Shown here piece by piece: positions 43,970-53,050 of a stretch of 64,000 nt of DNA (position 1 is its first letter; each line of letters begins with the position of its first letter). The stretch lies in the NCBI RefSeq assembly GCF_005502935.1, contig NZ_SCMP01000011.1, forward strand, positions 111,043-175,042, read 5' to 3'. Under the pieces are notes generated by a model. That model had not been told where the DNA came from and did not search any database. It saw only the letters and a program-made list of their open reading frames with translations. This DNA comes from Pseudomonas sp. 2FG. Its GTDB lineage: Bacteria > Pseudomonadota > Gammaproteobacteria > Pseudomonadales > Pseudomonadaceae. The translations under genes and the position numbers were made by a program.

Positions 43970-44983
43970 ATGCGAACCAAGCACCAAGGGAAACACCCCG
44001 CGAAGAACACCGCCGCCGTTGCGCCGGCCGAAAAAACCAGCCTGCACCCGCGCAATCGGCACCAGGGCCGTTACGACTTCCCGCAACTGATCAAGAGCAG
44101 CCCGGAGCTGGCCGCCTTCGTGATCATCAACCCGTACGGCAAGGAGAGCATCGACTTCGCCAACCCGGCCGCGGTGAAGGTCTTCAACCGCGCCTTGCTG
44201 CAACAGTTCTACGGCATTCGTGGCTGGGATATTCCCGATGCCTACCTGTGCCCGCCTATCCCCGGCCGCGCCGATTACCTGCACTACCTAGCCGACCTGC
44301 TGGGTATCAGCCATGATGGCGTGATACCTCGCGGCCCAGCCCTGCTCGCGCTGGATATCGGCGTGGGCGCCAACTGCATCTACCCGCTGATCGGCCATCA
44401 CGATTACGGCTGGCGCTTCGTCGGCGCGGATATCGACGCCGTCTCGCTGGCCTCGGCCGCGGCCATCCTGAAAGCCAATCCGCCGCTGACAGACGCCATC
44501 GAACTGCGCCGCCAGACCGACGCGGGGCATATCTTCCAGGGTCTGATCGGGGCCGATGAACGCTTCGATGTCACCCTCTGCAACCCACCCTTCCATGCCT
44601 CGCTGGACGAAGCCCGGCGCGGCAGCCAACGCAAATGGAAGAACCTCGGCAAGCTCGACCCGAGCCGCAAGCTGCCAGAGCTGAACTTCGGCGGTCAGGG
44701 TGCTGAACTGCATTGCGCAGGGGGCGAAGCGGCCTTTATCGCGCGGATGGCCGAAGAAAGCGCAGGTTTCGCCCAACAGGTGTTCTGGTTCAGCACCTTG
44801 GTCTCCAAGGCCAGCAACCTGCCAGCCATGCAGGCCGCCTTGAAGACCCTGGGCGCCAGCGATATTCGCGTAGTCGACATGGCTCAGGGACAGAAGCAGA
44901 GCCGCTTCATCGCCTGGACCTTCCTCGACAAGAATCAGCGCCGCGCCTGGCGCAAAGCACGTTGGACTGCGGTTAGTCAGTAG
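43970..44983 (+). CDS. rlmF: 23S rRNA (adenine(1618)-N6)-methyltransferase
   Basis: Methylates A1618 of 23S rRNA. The 337-residue protein has a basic N-terminal extension, the SAM-binding region [28 protein letters not shown], and the catalytic adenine-methyltransferase motif NPPFH (in [11 protein letters not shown]). The conserved [33 protein letters not shown] block is specific to RlmF. The weak AGG before the ATG suggests modest translation. Confidence 0.92.
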   Translation: MRTKHQGKHPAKNTAAVAPAEKTSLHPRNRHQGRYDFPQLIKSSPELAAFVIINPYGKESIDFANPAAVKVFNRALLQQFYGIRGWDIPDAYLCPPIPGRADYLHYLADLLGISHDGVIPRGPALLALDIGVGANCIYPLIGHHDYGWRFVGADIDAVSLASAAAILKANPPLTDAIELRRQTDAGHIFQGLIGADERFDVTLCNPPFHASLDEARRGSQRKWKNLGKLDPSRKLPELNFGGQGAELHCAGGEAAFIARMAEESAGFAQQVFWFSTLVSKASNLPAMQAALKTLGASDIRVVDMAQGQKQSRFIAWTFLDKNQRRAWRKARWTAVSQ

Positions 44984-45010
44984 GGCAGGCGCTACGCAGG
45001 GTTGAAGCTT

Positions 45011-45048
45011 GTCGTGGGGCGCCAATAAGCGCAGCGCATTGCGCCGCA
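45011..45048 (+). repeat. REP-like repeat, copy 1
   Basis: A 38-bp segment starting GTCGTGGGGCGCCAATAAGC, with a possible fold of GGCGC against GCGCC. It recurs at 45852-45889 with one mismatch and the same orientation. Confidence 0.7.
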
Positions 45049-45067
45049 CAAGCATCAGATAAAGAAA

Positions 45068-45095
45068 ACCCGCGCGTTTCGGCGCGGGTCTTTCT
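45068..45095. terminator. Bidirectional terminator between rlmF and the lipoprotein gene
   Basis: ACCCGCGC (45068-45075) pairs with GCGCGGGT (45082-45089). T-rich tracts follow on both strands: CTTTCTTCT on plus and TTTTCTTT on minus. The two genes converge here. Confidence 0.8.
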
Positions 45096-45112
45096 TCTCG
45101 CAACTCGGTCGC

Positions 45113-45616
45113 TTAGTTAATGCGCACCAGCTGTTTACGAATAGCCTCTGGCACTTGGTCGAACGCGACTATTTGCAGACCAGATGCCGTACCGGCAGCG
45201 GCGGCGACCGGCGGCAGGGTCGCCTGGGCGTTCTCCGGCAGTCGGTACATCGCCCCCGTGGCCGGGTCGACAGCCAGCATGCCGATCAAACCACCAAAGA
45301 TGATGTTGCCCCAGTACCAGCCGTTCAGACTGGTGTTGAGTTCCACTTTTTGGTCGGCGAAGCCATCTTTGTGAAAGACGACAGAGTAGGTTTCCCCTTT
45401 GAAATAGCCCGCGCCCGACTTCAGCGTCACGGTAGAGGGAGTAGTGCCGGAATGGATGGTCTGGCCGGCACGGTTTTGCACCGTGAAGCTGGCGCCTTCC
45501 GGGGCACTGCTGAAGTTGACCGGGTATTCCGAGTCACTGACGATGGTGGCACAACCACCCAGAGTGAAGGCCGCGATGCTGGCCAAGAGGGTTTTGCCGA
45601 GTTTAAGAGTACGCAT
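45113..45616 (-). CDS. Lipoprotein with PEGA-like domain
   Basis: A 167-residue lipoprotein: signal MRTLKLGKTLLASIAAFTLGGC with lipobox LGGC (C22). The mature part starts with a beta-sandwich of PEGA type (SAPEGASFTVQNRAGQTIHSGTTPSTVTLKSG, then YSVVFHKDGFADQKVELN). A hydrophobic glycine-rich segment follows (WYWGNIIFGGLIGMLAVDPATGAMYRL). This layout is common in uncharacterised envelope lipoproteins of Pseudomonas and Acinetobacter. No partner gene is near. Function unknown. Confidence 0.8.
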   Translation of the reverse strand: MRTLKLGKTLLASIAAFTLGGCATIVSDSEYPVNFSSAPEGASFTVQNRAGQTIHSGTTPSTVTLKSGAGYFKGETYSVVFHKDGFADQKVELNTSLNGWYWGNIIFGGLIGMLAVDPATGAMYRLPENAQATLPPVAAAAGTASGLQIVAFDQVPEAIRKQLVRIN

Positions 45617-46023
45617 GGATAACGCTTCCTTGTCTCAATTCTGAATTCTTCCAAGCCCCACTTCAGGCGGGGCGCGCCGATAATAAGAGGCGCGCGCCAT
45701 AGATTCAATATCAACACGACATCACGACAACCTGCCGGCTGAAGAAATTGGTTCGCGTACGCCTGGAAGCTGACCGCGAGCCCCAAGGCCATCAGAAACC
45801 TGCCGCGCGGGATTTTCACTCGTCCCACATGGCTATGCAGGGCTGCAGCGTGTCGTAGGGCGCCAATAAGCGCAGCGCATTGCGCCGCATCGATGGTTCC
45901 ATCCGCCAATTGCGGTGTTAAAGCAGATGCGGAGCATCTTTGGCTGCATTCCCACGCGGACGGTTCGACGCCTCGACGTGGGAACAATCAGGAATCCCAG
46001 CCATAGCCTCTGGCCAGAGCCAC
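45617..46023. other. Non-coding accessory region with repeats
   Basis: A 407-bp gap with no credible gene. It has an inverted GC-rich stretch near 45665-45700 (GGCGCGCC/GGCGCGCGCC), the second copy of the 38-bp repeat (45852-45889) and a hairpin TTCCCACG (45949-45956) with CGTGGGAA (45977-45984), a familiar pseudomonad repeat type. The frames across it show no recognisable protein. Confidence 0.5.
45852..45889 (+). repeat. REP-like repeat, copy 2
   Basis: Starts GTCGTAGGGCGCCAATAAGC; 37 of 38 positions match copy 1 at 45011-45048. The two copies enclose the PEGA lipoprotein gene. Confidence 0.7.
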
Positions 46024-46668
46024 TCACATCAGGGTAGGCGCCTCACCGGGCTGCCAAAGCCGGTACTTGCGCATGGCCGAGGCCAATAGAGCCGACTGCA
46101 GAAACACATCCAGCCAGCGCCGCAGCTGCGGATAGGGGCTTTGCTCGAACCAGGCACTATCCACTTGGGAGAACTGCCGGATAAAGGGCGCGATGGCGAT
46201 ATCCGCCACGCTCAGCTGCTTGCCCAACAAGTAAGGTTGAGCGGTTAGCCGGCCCTCCAATTGCGCGAGAAACTCTTCGCCCTGCGCACGGTAATGCTCG
46301 AGCGACTGCTCTGGATGGCGTACCGCGTACTTGTAGCGATCCAGATGCTTTTTGAAGACCTGATCATTTTCCCGAATCAGCTCAACAGCCTGTTCATAGC
46401 CCGCAGGCACATCCGATAGCAGCCAGTTATCCGGGTCATTGTTGGCCAGCGCCCAGAGCATGATCTCCAGACTCTCTTCGAGCACCGCGCCCGCGCTGGT
46501 GATCAACACCGGCACCGTGCCTTTGGCTGAGCAGGCCAGCATCTCTGCCGGCTTGCTTTTTAAACTGACCTCACGCAACTCGACCCGGCAGCCGGTATGG
46601 AGCAAGGCCATCCTGGCGCGCATGGCATAGGGGCAGCGGCGAAATGAGTAGAGAATCGGCAGTGGCAT
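46024..46668 (-). CDS. Glutathione S-transferase family protein (YfcF/maleylacetoacetate-isomerase-like size)
   Basis: A 214-residue protein with the thioredoxin-like N-terminal domain (ILYSFRRCPYAMRARMAL, with a CPYA site like that of glutaredoxins) and TVPVLI with the cis-proline. ESLEIMLW binds the glutathione gamma-glutamyl part. A C-terminal helical domain follows (DIAIAPFIRQFSQVD). The CPYA cysteine suggests an omega/beta-like, thiol-transfer enzyme rather than a conjugating one. The start at 46668 is chosen for MPLPILYSF. Substrate unknown. Confidence 0.85.
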   Translation of the reverse strand: MPLPILYSFRRCPYAMRARMALLHTGCRVELREVSLKSKPAEMLACSAKGTVPVLITSAGAVLEESLEIMLWALANNDPDNWLLSDVPAGYEQAVELIRENDQVFKKHLDRYKYAVRHPEQSLEHYRAQGEEFLAQLEGRLTAQPYLLGKQLSVADIAIAPFIRQFSQVDSAWFEQSPYPQLRRWLDVFLQSALLASAMRKYRLWQPGEAPTLM

Positions 46669-46785
46669 GTTTCGCTTCGCTCGGTGTGCAAGTTGCAAAA
46701 TCGAAAGTGCTGAGCCAGGTCAGTGCGAGTGACCGTCTCTGGTCAAGATGGCTGTAGTTCCGGGGGGCCTGTAGGCCTCAATGCC

Positions 46786-46837
46786 GGGCATCGCTTCGTT
46801 GAGCACCCGCCAAGCCCAACAATCGCCGGCACTGGCC
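46786..46837 (+). repeat. Imperfect 52-bp direct repeat, left copy
   Basis: Begins GGGCATCGCTTCGTT and ends with CCCAACAATCGCCGGCACT plus GGCC. It aligns without gaps to 48339-48390 at 43 of 52 positions by my count; the 19-bp block CCCAACAATCGCCGGCACT is identical. The two copies enclose the PACE and LysR genes. Confidence 0.65.
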
Positions 46838-46860
46838 ATGGCAGTTTGCAGCGGTGCAGT

Positions 46861-47316
46861 TTACGCCACGCTCTTTGCTAAAGAATCGTGCGCGGCCCTT
46901 AGTGTCGACGCTGGCAGGCCAAAAATCAGGTCAAAACACCACTGAAAAAACAGCGCGTAGAACAGAAAGAAGATTACCAGCGAAAAGTCAGCCAGTAGCG
47001 CCTCCCACCAGTGAATGCCCAGCCCGAAAGCAATCAGCGGAACCGAGAGCGACATCAGCCCCAGCTCGAAGCCCATGGCGTGCAGCACCCTGCGCCTAAA
47101 AGTTCGCTGTGGGTTGGCCTGACGCGCTTCCCAGGCTTCGAACAGAGTGTTGAAGAGCATATTCCAGCCCATCGCCAGTAATGAAAGGGCCAGGGTGACC
47201 AGCCCCGAGCCGGCCAAACCACGTTCGAACACCCAAGCGACAACCGGAGTGATAAACAGCAGCGCCACCAATTCATAACTTATGGCTTGCACCACCTTGC
47301 GCTTCTTGCCTTGCAT
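46861..47316 (-). CDS. PACE family multidrug efflux transporter (AceI-like)
   Basis: A 151-residue membrane protein made of two tandem BTP (bacterial transmembrane pair) repeats, each with two helices: about 8-66 and 80-138. The conserved glutamate of the first helix is present (E15 in AISYELVALLF), as are the WNMLFNTLFEAWE and FYALFFQWCFDLIFG signatures. PACE pumps use the proton gradient to expel chlorhexidine, acriflavine and, for some, short diamines. GAGG is 8 bp before the ATG. It is divergent from a LysR gene, the same arrangement as aceI/aceR in Acinetobacter, so drug- or diamine-induced control is likely. Confidence 0.9.
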   Translation of the reverse strand: MQGKKRKVVQAISYELVALLFITPVVAWVFERGLAGSGLVTLALSLLAMGWNMLFNTLFEAWEARQANPQRTFRRRVLHAMGFELGLMSLSVPLIAFGLGIHWWEALLADFSLVIFFLFYALFFQWCFDLIFGLPASTLRAAHDSLAKSVA

Positions 47317-47366
47317 GCTGCACACCTCACATATTGCCAATGTGAGGGCACTGTATTTCTAATATG

Positions 47367-47393
47367 CTGAAATAATTAGTCAGCTTATTTCAG
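47367..47393. promoter_or_regulatory. Inverted-repeat operator in the PACE/LysR divergent region
   Basis: A perfect 9-bp inverted repeat, CTGAAATAA (47367-47375) and TTATTTCAG (47385-47393), with a 9-bp spacer. It lies between the two start codons (47316 and 47406) and its right arm reaches the LysR gene's ribosome-binding site. It is the best candidate for the LysR protein's own binding site. Confidence 0.6.
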
Positions 47394-47405
47394 GAATTCT
47401 GATAG

Positions 47406-48302
47406 ATGAGCTTAACCAAAGACGCCATACAGGTATTCCTGGCGGTGCTCGACAGGGGCTCCTTCTCCGCCGCCGCCCGCAGCATCGGCCGGGTGCCCTC
47501 GGCAGTGAGCATGACCATTGCCAACCTCGAAGCCGACCTGAACCTGGAGCTGTTCGATCGCAGCGGTCGTGAGCCACTGCCTACGCCAGCAGCCTCGGCA
47601 CTGGAAGCCAAGGCGCGCTTCATGTTGCAACAGTTCGAACTCTGGGAGGCGCAGGCCCTGGCGCTTTCCAAAGGCCTGGAAAGTCGTCTGAGCTTGGCCA
47701 TCGCCCCGGAGCTGCTGGCTTCGGACTGGGCAAGCCCGCTGGCCAAATTGGCGCAACGCTTCCCTTCCCTGGAAGTGGAAGTGCTCGCCGCTCCCGAGGC
47801 CGACGCCATTCGCCTGCTGCATGAGGGGCGGGTGCAACTGGCCCTGGTCTTCGAAAACCCGCACTTCGATAGCCGCGAATGCTGCCAGGAGATGACCAAA
47901 GAGACATTGCTGGCTGTGATCGCTCCAACTCACCCGGCTATCGCTGGCGGGCGTAGGCTCCGCACTGAAGAGCTGGCTGAACATCGACAAATCGTGGTCG
48001 CCAGCCGCGACCTCGAAGCATATAAACCACGCTTTCTGCAGGCCCACCACCATTGGCGCACAGATAACCACACTGCAGCACTGAGCATGATGCAAGCCGG
48101 CCTCGGCTGGGGCTTCCTCCCGGAATCGCTAGTCAAGCCGCAATTGAATGCCGGAACACTGGTGGAGATGACGCTAGACAACATCTCCAACTTTTCCGTG
48201 CTCTGGGTCGACGTGGTCTGGTCCAACAGCAAACCACTCGGCCAGGGAGCGCAGCACTTTATCAAGCTGATTCGTGAGAAACAGAAGGTAGAAAACGCTT
48301 AG
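47406..48302 (+). CDS. LysR family transcriptional regulator (AceR-like)
   Basis: A 298-residue regulator: winged helix-turn-helix at about 1-60 (FLAVLDRGSFSAAARSIGRVPSAVSMTIANLEADL), linker helix, then a two-lobed ligand-binding domain (about 88-290) with the usual LAIAPELL opening. It is divergent from the PACE efflux gene and presumably activates it on binding a substrate of the pump. The ATG has AGGA 10 bp upstream, overlapping the inverted repeat, which also suggests autorepression. Confidence 0.88.
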   Translation: MSLTKDAIQVFLAVLDRGSFSAAARSIGRVPSAVSMTIANLEADLNLELFDRSGREPLPTPAASALEAKARFMLQQFELWEAQALALSKGLESRLSLAIAPELLASDWASPLAKLAQRFPSLEVEVLAAPEADAIRLLHEGRVQLALVFENPHFDSRECCQEMTKETLLAVIAPTHPAIAGGRRLRTEELAEHRQIVVASRDLEAYKPRFLQAHHHWRTDNHTAALSMMQAGLGWGFLPESLVKPQLNAGTLVEMTLDNISNFSVLWVDVVWSNSKPLGQGAQHFIKLIREKQKVENA

Positions 48303-48338
48303 TCGGGGCAAATGCACTCGCCTCTAGGCCGTTACCTT

Positions 48339-48390
48339 GGGCATCATTTCGTTCAGCGCCAGCGATACCCAACAATCGCCGGCACTAGCC
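48339..48390 (+). repeat. Imperfect 52-bp direct repeat, right copy
   Basis: Counterpart of 46786-46837. Its last bases run over the stop codon of sbcC (48385-48387), so the repeat touches the 3' end of that gene. Confidence 0.65.
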
Positions 48391-51300
48391 GGCGACCGCA
48401 AACCGTCGGTCCAGCGAGCTATAGCCCATTCCCACTGCCTTGTGCACCTTGAGTTGCACCGGAATGCGCTCTTTCAGCGCCTCGACATGGCTGATCACGC
48501 CGATCATCTTGCCGCTGGCGTTCAAGGCATCCAGGGCGTCGAGGGCGACTTCCAGGGTTTCGCCGTCGAGGGTGCCGAAGCCTTCGTCGAGAAACAGCGA
48601 GTCGATGGAGGTTTTATGGCTGACCAGATCGGACAGGGCCAAGGCCAGGGCCAGGCTGACCAGGAAGCTCTCGCCGCCGGAGAGGGTCTTGCAGTCGCGG
48701 GCGACGTCGCCCTGCCAGGTGTCGATGACCTCCAGCTCCAGCTCGCCGGAGCTGCGCCGGCCCAGCTGGTAGCGCCCGTGCAGGCGCTCGAGCTGTTGGT
48801 TGGCCAGGTAGACCAGGTGATCGAGGGTCAGGCCCTGGGCGAATTTGCGGTACTTGGCGCCGTCGGCTGAGCCGATCAGGCTATTGAGGTGCTGCCAGAG
48901 GTCGTATTCCCCCTCCTTGGCGGCGATCTCGGCGAACAGCGCTTGCTGGTTCTGCCGGCGCGCCTGATCGCCTTGCAGTTGGGCGCGCAGTTCGCCCTGG
49001 CGCTGGCCGAGTTGGCGCAGCTGGGTTCTCAGCTCTTCCAGCTGTTCATCCAGTTGCTCCAGGCCGAGATCGCTTTGCGGCGCGGCCTGGAGGGCGGTCA
49101 ATGCCTGTTCGGCGGCGGCCTTCAGCGCCTGGGCGGCGGTGAGGGCTTGCTCCAGCTGGGTTTTATGGTGGTGCAGGGCGCTGCGCTGTTCGTCGCCGAG
49201 CAAGGCCGCGTGGAAGGCGGCCTCGTCGGCGAAGGGGCTCTGCGCCAGGGCGTCGGCCCAGGCGCTGGCTTTGTCGCCGAGATGGGCCTGTTCCTGCTGT
49301 AGACGCTGGCTGAGGTTGTGTTGGGTGCCGGTCAGTTCGTCCGCGCGTTTTTGCGCGGCGGCCAGTTGGCTTTGCGCCTGCTGCAAGGCGCCTTCCGGGT
49401 CGGCCTCCGGGCCTAGGACAGACGGAGCGCTCTGCTCCAGGGCCGCCCAGCGTTGTTGCCACGAGGCCGCCTCTTTCTGCGCGGCGGTCAATGCGGGCTG
49501 CAGTTGCAATTGCGCGCGCTCCAGTTGCTGGCGTTGCAGCTGCGCCTGTTGCCAGTTGTGCCATTCCGCTTCGCGCTCGCGCAGCCAGCTCGGCCCGTCC
49601 GCCGGCAGGCTGTAGTCCAGGGCCGCGAGCGCGGCGGCCAGCTCGCTGTCGCGCCGATGCTGTTGCGCCTGCAGCTCGTTCAGACGCTGGCCGCTATCGA
49701 CCTGTTGCTGCTGGCGGTTGAGCAGATTCTGCTGCATCAGCTCGAGCTGCTGGGCGGCCTCAATGCTGGTTTTTTCGATTGTCTGCCGCGCCGCGCGGGC
49801 TTCTTCCAGGGCGGCTTTGAACGTATCCAGCGCGCTCAGGCATCGCTCGCTGGCGGCGAGCTGGGCGCCGTGCAGCTGTTGCTGGGCGGCCAGGGCGCTG
49901 TCGTCGGCCAGGTTGAGGCCGAGGCTGCGGCAGCGCTGCTGCCACTGCTCGGCCTGTAGGCCTTGCTCGCGCTGGTCTTGTTCCCACTGTTGCTGGTGCT
50001 GCTCGATTTGCGCGGCCAGGGCGGCGAGCTCGGCGCCGAGTTTTTGCCCCTGGCCGGCCAGCGCCTCCAGCTCGACCTTTTTGCCGTCGAGCGCTTGTTG
50101 CGTGGCTGAACTATCCAACACCTGATAGGCGCTGATCGCCGGATGCTCGGGGGAGCCGCACAGCGGGCAGGCTTCGCCGGGCTGCAAGGCCGCGCGATAG
50201 GCCTCCAGCGCCTGAATGCGCCGCTCCTGCTCCAGCAATTTGTCCTTGTCGCGGATCTGCTGTTGCAGGTCCTTGTACTGCACGCGCAGGGCGCTCAGCT
50301 CGAGCTCTTTGCCGGCGTGCTGGCGGCGTTTATCGGCCAGCTGGGTGTCGATCTGAGCCAACTGCTGGCCGAGCTGCTGGCGTGACTGGGCGAGCTGCTG
50401 CAGTTGCGCCAATTCGCTGCCCTGGCCGTGCAGGCGCTGCCAGTGGGCGCGTAGCTCGGCTTCGGCCTGGCCGCCCAGCAGCGCCTCCAGTTGCGCCTGC
50501 TGCGCGCCTTCCTGCTGCTGCGCGTTGCTCAAGCGGGCTCGCTCAGCGTTGAGCTTGGCTTCTTGCTCGGCCAGTTGGGCGGCGAGGCCGTGGGCGGCCT
50601 GGTCGTCCTGTTGCTGCTTGGCGATCAGCACGGCGATCTCCTGGCCGAGCCGTTGGCGCGCGTCGAGCTGGCTGCGCCAGACCTCGATTTGCCCGCCCAG
50701 CTGACTGCGCTGCGGGTGTTCGGCCAGTTGCGCGTCGAGTTGCCGGCGCTGCCGATCGAGTTGTTCCAGCTGCGCCTGCTGGGCCTCGGCGATCTGTTGG
50801 CTAAGCTGACTGGCCTGCCACAGGCAGTGGCTGACCCGTTGCCCGGCCTGCCGCTGCTCGCCTTGCGCCTGCGCCAGGCTGCGTTCAGTGTGGCTGAGCG
50901 CCTGTTGCGCCTGCTGCCAAGCCTGATGGACGGGCTGCAATTTGCCGGCCGGCTCGCTGGCGGCCAGCCGCTCCAGCTGCGGCCCGGCCTCGGCCAGCGC
51001 CTGCCGGGCCTGCTGCTCCTGCTGCACGGCCGCCTGCTGCCGGCTTTGCGCCTTGCCGAGCTCGGCGCGCCATTGGCGCTGCGCCTGCACGGCCGCTTGC
51101 TGGCTGTTGAGCGCCGCTTCCTCGCCGGTCAGTGTCGACGCTTCGGCTTCCAGGCTGGCACGTTGTTCGTCGCTCAGCAGTTCCACGCCTTCGGCCTTGG
51201 CGCGTAGTTGATCCAGCCCGGCCTTGACCTCACGGGTTTGCTCGAACACCCGCTGGGAAATCTGCCCGTAGATGTCGGTGCCGGTCAGCTCCTCCAGCAG

Positions 51301-51825
51301 CTCGGCGCGCTGGTTGGCGTTGGCTTCGAGGAAGGCGGCGAAACCGCCCTGGGCCAGCAACATGGATTTGGTGAAACGCTCGAAATCCAGCCCGGTGAGG
51401 CTTTCGGTCAGGCGGTATTTTTCGTTGATCTTGTCGGTGAGGATGCGGCCCTCGCCGTTCGCAGCATCGATGCGGGCCAGTTCGACCTTCGGCGCTTGCA
51501 GGGCGCCATCACTCTTGTCGCGGGCCCGGCGCTGGCTCCAGAACGCGCGGTAGCGCTGGCCCTTAACCTCGAATTCGACCTCCGCCAGGCAATCGGCGCA
51601 GTGTCGGGTCATCAGCTCGTTGCTGCTGGCCGACAGCGTGCTCATTCGCGGCGTGCGGTGGTACAGCGCCAGGCAGATGGCATCGAGCAGCGTGGTTTTG
51701 CCGGCACCGGTCGGCCCGGTGATCGCGAACAGGCCGTTGTCCTTGAAGGGTTCGGCGTTGAAGTCGATCCTCCATTCGCCCTTCAGGGAGTTGAGGTTCT
51801 TCAAGCGCAGGCTGAGGATTTTCAT
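48385..51825 (-). CDS. sbcC: DNA double-strand break nuclease ATPase subunit SbcC
   Basis: SMC-like ATPase of the SbcCD (Rad50-Mre11) complex that cuts hairpins and processes broken or protein-blocked DNA ends. The 1,146-residue protein has Walker A at 37-44 (GPTGAGKT), the Q-loop region (KSMLLAQGGFAAFL), and about 800 residues of Gln/Leu/Ala-rich coiled coil broken in the middle by the zinc hook CPLC (C553, C556). At the C-terminus are signature LSGGESFLVSLALALAL and Walker B DSLFLDEGFGTLD. The ATG overlaps the sbcD stop by 4 bp (ATGA), so the two are coupled. Confidence 0.96.
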   Translation of the reverse strand: MKILSLRLKNLNSLKGEWRIDFNAEPFKDNGLFAITGPTGAGKTTLLDAICLALYHRTPRMSTLSASSNELMTRHCADCLAEVEFEVKGQRYRAFWSQRRARDKSDGALQAPKVELARIDAANGEGRILTDKINEKYRLTESLTGLDFERFTKSMLLAQGGFAAFLEANANQRAELLEELTGTDIYGQISQRVFEQTREVKAGLDQLRAKAEGVELLSDEQRASLEAEASTLTGEEAALNSQQAAVQAQRQWRAELGKAQSRQQAAVQQEQQARQALAEAGPQLERLAASEPAGKLQPVHQAWQQAQQALSHTERSLAQAQGEQRQAGQRVSHCLWQASQLSQQIAEAQQAQLEQLDRQRRQLDAQLAEHPQRSQLGGQIEVWRSQLDARQRLGQEIAVLIAKQQQDDQAAHGLAAQLAEQEAKLNAERARLSNAQQQEGAQQAQLEALLGGQAEAELRAHWQRLHGQGSELAQLQQLAQSRQQLGQQLAQIDTQLADKRRQHAGKELELSALRVQYKDLQQQIRDKDKLLEQERRIQALEAYRAALQPGEACPLCGSPEHPAISAYQVLDSSATQQALDGKKVELEALAGQGQKLGAELAALAAQIEQHQQQWEQDQREQGLQAEQWQQRCRSLGLNLADDSALAAQQQLHGAQLAASERCLSALDTFKAALEEARAARQTIEKTSIEAAQQLELMQQNLLNRQQQQVDSGQRLNELQAQQHRRDSELAAALAALDYSLPADGPSWLREREAEWHNWQQAQLQRQQLERAQLQLQPALTAAQKEAASWQQRWAALEQSAPSVLGPEADPEGALQQAQSQLAAAQKRADELTGTQHNLSQRLQQEQAHLGDKASAWADALAQSPFADEAAFHAALLGDEQRSALHHHKTQLEQALTAAQALKAAAEQALTALQAAPQSDLGLEQLDEQLEELRTQLRQLGQRQGELRAQLQGDQARRQNQQALFAEIAAKEGEYDLWQHLNSLIGSADGAKYRKFAQGLTLDHLVYLANQQLERLHGRYQLGRRSSGELELEVIDTWQGDVARDCKTLSGGESFLVSLALALALSDLVSHKTSIDSLFLDEGFGTLDGETLEVALDALDALNASGKMIGVISHVEALKERIPVQLKVHKAVGMGYSSLDRRFAVAG

Positions 51826-53042
51826 GCCTTGCCCTCCTGCAACTCGCCGACCACCTGGCGGTACAAACCCCGCAAGCGGGTTTGCAAGGCCTCGTCCAAT
51901 TCCTCGCTGAGCAAGCGCTGAGCGAACACGTCATCGGTGCTCAGTTCATCCAGGGTTTCTTTGGCGCTGGTCTGCAAACTGGCCTGGGCATTGCCACGCT
52001 CGCGGCGGATACGCAGCACTTCGACCGGCAGACCTTCGGTAAGCGTCTGAATGCGTGCCTGCAAGTCACTCAGGTAATCGTCGGCACTGACCAGCACTTC
52101 CAGCCAGGCCGGTTGCTCCGTGCTGCCCTGTTGCGCCGCTTCGGCGATGGCACTTGGCAGTTCGCTCAAGGAGCCGCGCAGCGACACCAGCGGCTGAAAG
52201 CGTGGCACCGTTAAGGCCTCGATGCTCTCTAGCTCGCGGCCGGTGAACGCCACCAACAGCACTTCCTTGCTCTGCTTGGCCTCATCGAAGCTCAGCGGAA
52301 TCGGCGAGCCGCAGTAACGGATGTGTTCCAGGCCGCCGACCTTTTGCGGCCGGTGGATATGCCCGAGGGCGATATAGGCCGCCGGTGGAAAGGCACTGGT
52401 GGGGAAGGCTTCCAGCGCACCGACGTAGATCTCCCGCACCGACTCGTTGGCACTGGCGCCGACCGTGGTCAGATGGCCGCTGGCGATGATGGGCAAGTCG
52501 CCGCCCAGCTCGTCACGCTTGGCCTCGGCCAGGGCATAGAGATCGAGGTAATGCTGCTGGATCGCCTGCTGCAGCGACAGCTGCTTGTCCTGCGCGCTCT
52601 GCCCGGCCTGGCTGTGCAGCACGTCGCGCGGGCGGATGAAGGGGATGCCGCAGAGGATCGCGCCGGGCCGGCCATCACGCCTGTGCAGCACCAGCAGTTG
52701 CTCCTCCAGCTGCGCACTGACGCCGGGGATCACCCGGGTATTGAGGTGGGCCAAGAGGCTTTTGCTCTCGCCGAGCATGGCCACCGAGTCATGGTTGCCG
52801 CCGAGCACCACCAGCTCGGTGCCGCTGGCGCGCAGGGCGACGATGAACTCGTTGTACAACTCGCGGGCATAGCTGGGCGGCGCGCCGGTATCGAAGATAT
52901 CGCCGGCGATGATCAAGGCATCCACGCAATGAACTGCACATTGTTCGATCAGCCAGGCGCTAAACGCCTGGTGCTCGGCCTGGCGGGTTTTGCCCATGAA
53001 GTGCTGGCCCAGGTGCCAGTCGGAGGTGTGCAGAATGCGCAT
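51822..53042 (-). CDS. sbcD: DNA double-strand break nuclease subunit SbcD
   Basis: Mre11-like Mn2+-dependent nuclease partner of SbcC. The 406-residue protein has all calcineurin-type metal motifs: TSDWHLGQ (D8, H10), AGDIFDTG, GGNHDS, GHLTT and GHIHRP. A C-terminal capping and SbcC-binding region follows. The start at 53042 gives MRILHTSDWHLGQ; the open frame upstream covers the neighbouring regulator gene and is not coding. It stands first in the sbcD-sbcC operon, 8 bp after the Lrp-family gene. Confidence 0.95.
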   Translation of the reverse strand: MRILHTSDWHLGQHFMGKTRQAEHQAFSAWLIEQCAVHCVDALIIAGDIFDTGAPPSYARELYNEFIVALRASGTELVVLGGNHDSVAMLGESKSLLAHLNTRVIPGVSAQLEEQLLVLHRRDGRPGAILCGIPFIRPRDVLHSQAGQSAQDKQLSLQQAIQQHYLDLYALAEAKRDELGGDLPIIASGHLTTVGASANESVREIYVGALEAFPTSAFPPAAYIALGHIHRPQKVGGLEHIRYCGSPIPLSFDEAKQSKEVLLVAFTGRELESIEALTVPRFQPLVSLRGSLSELPSAIAEAAQQGSTEQPAWLEVLVSADDYLSDLQARIQTLTEGLPVEVLRIRRERGNAQASLQTSAKETLDELSTDDVFAQRLLSEELDEALQTRLRGLYRQVVGELQEGKA

Positions 53043-53050
53043 GCTCTGGC

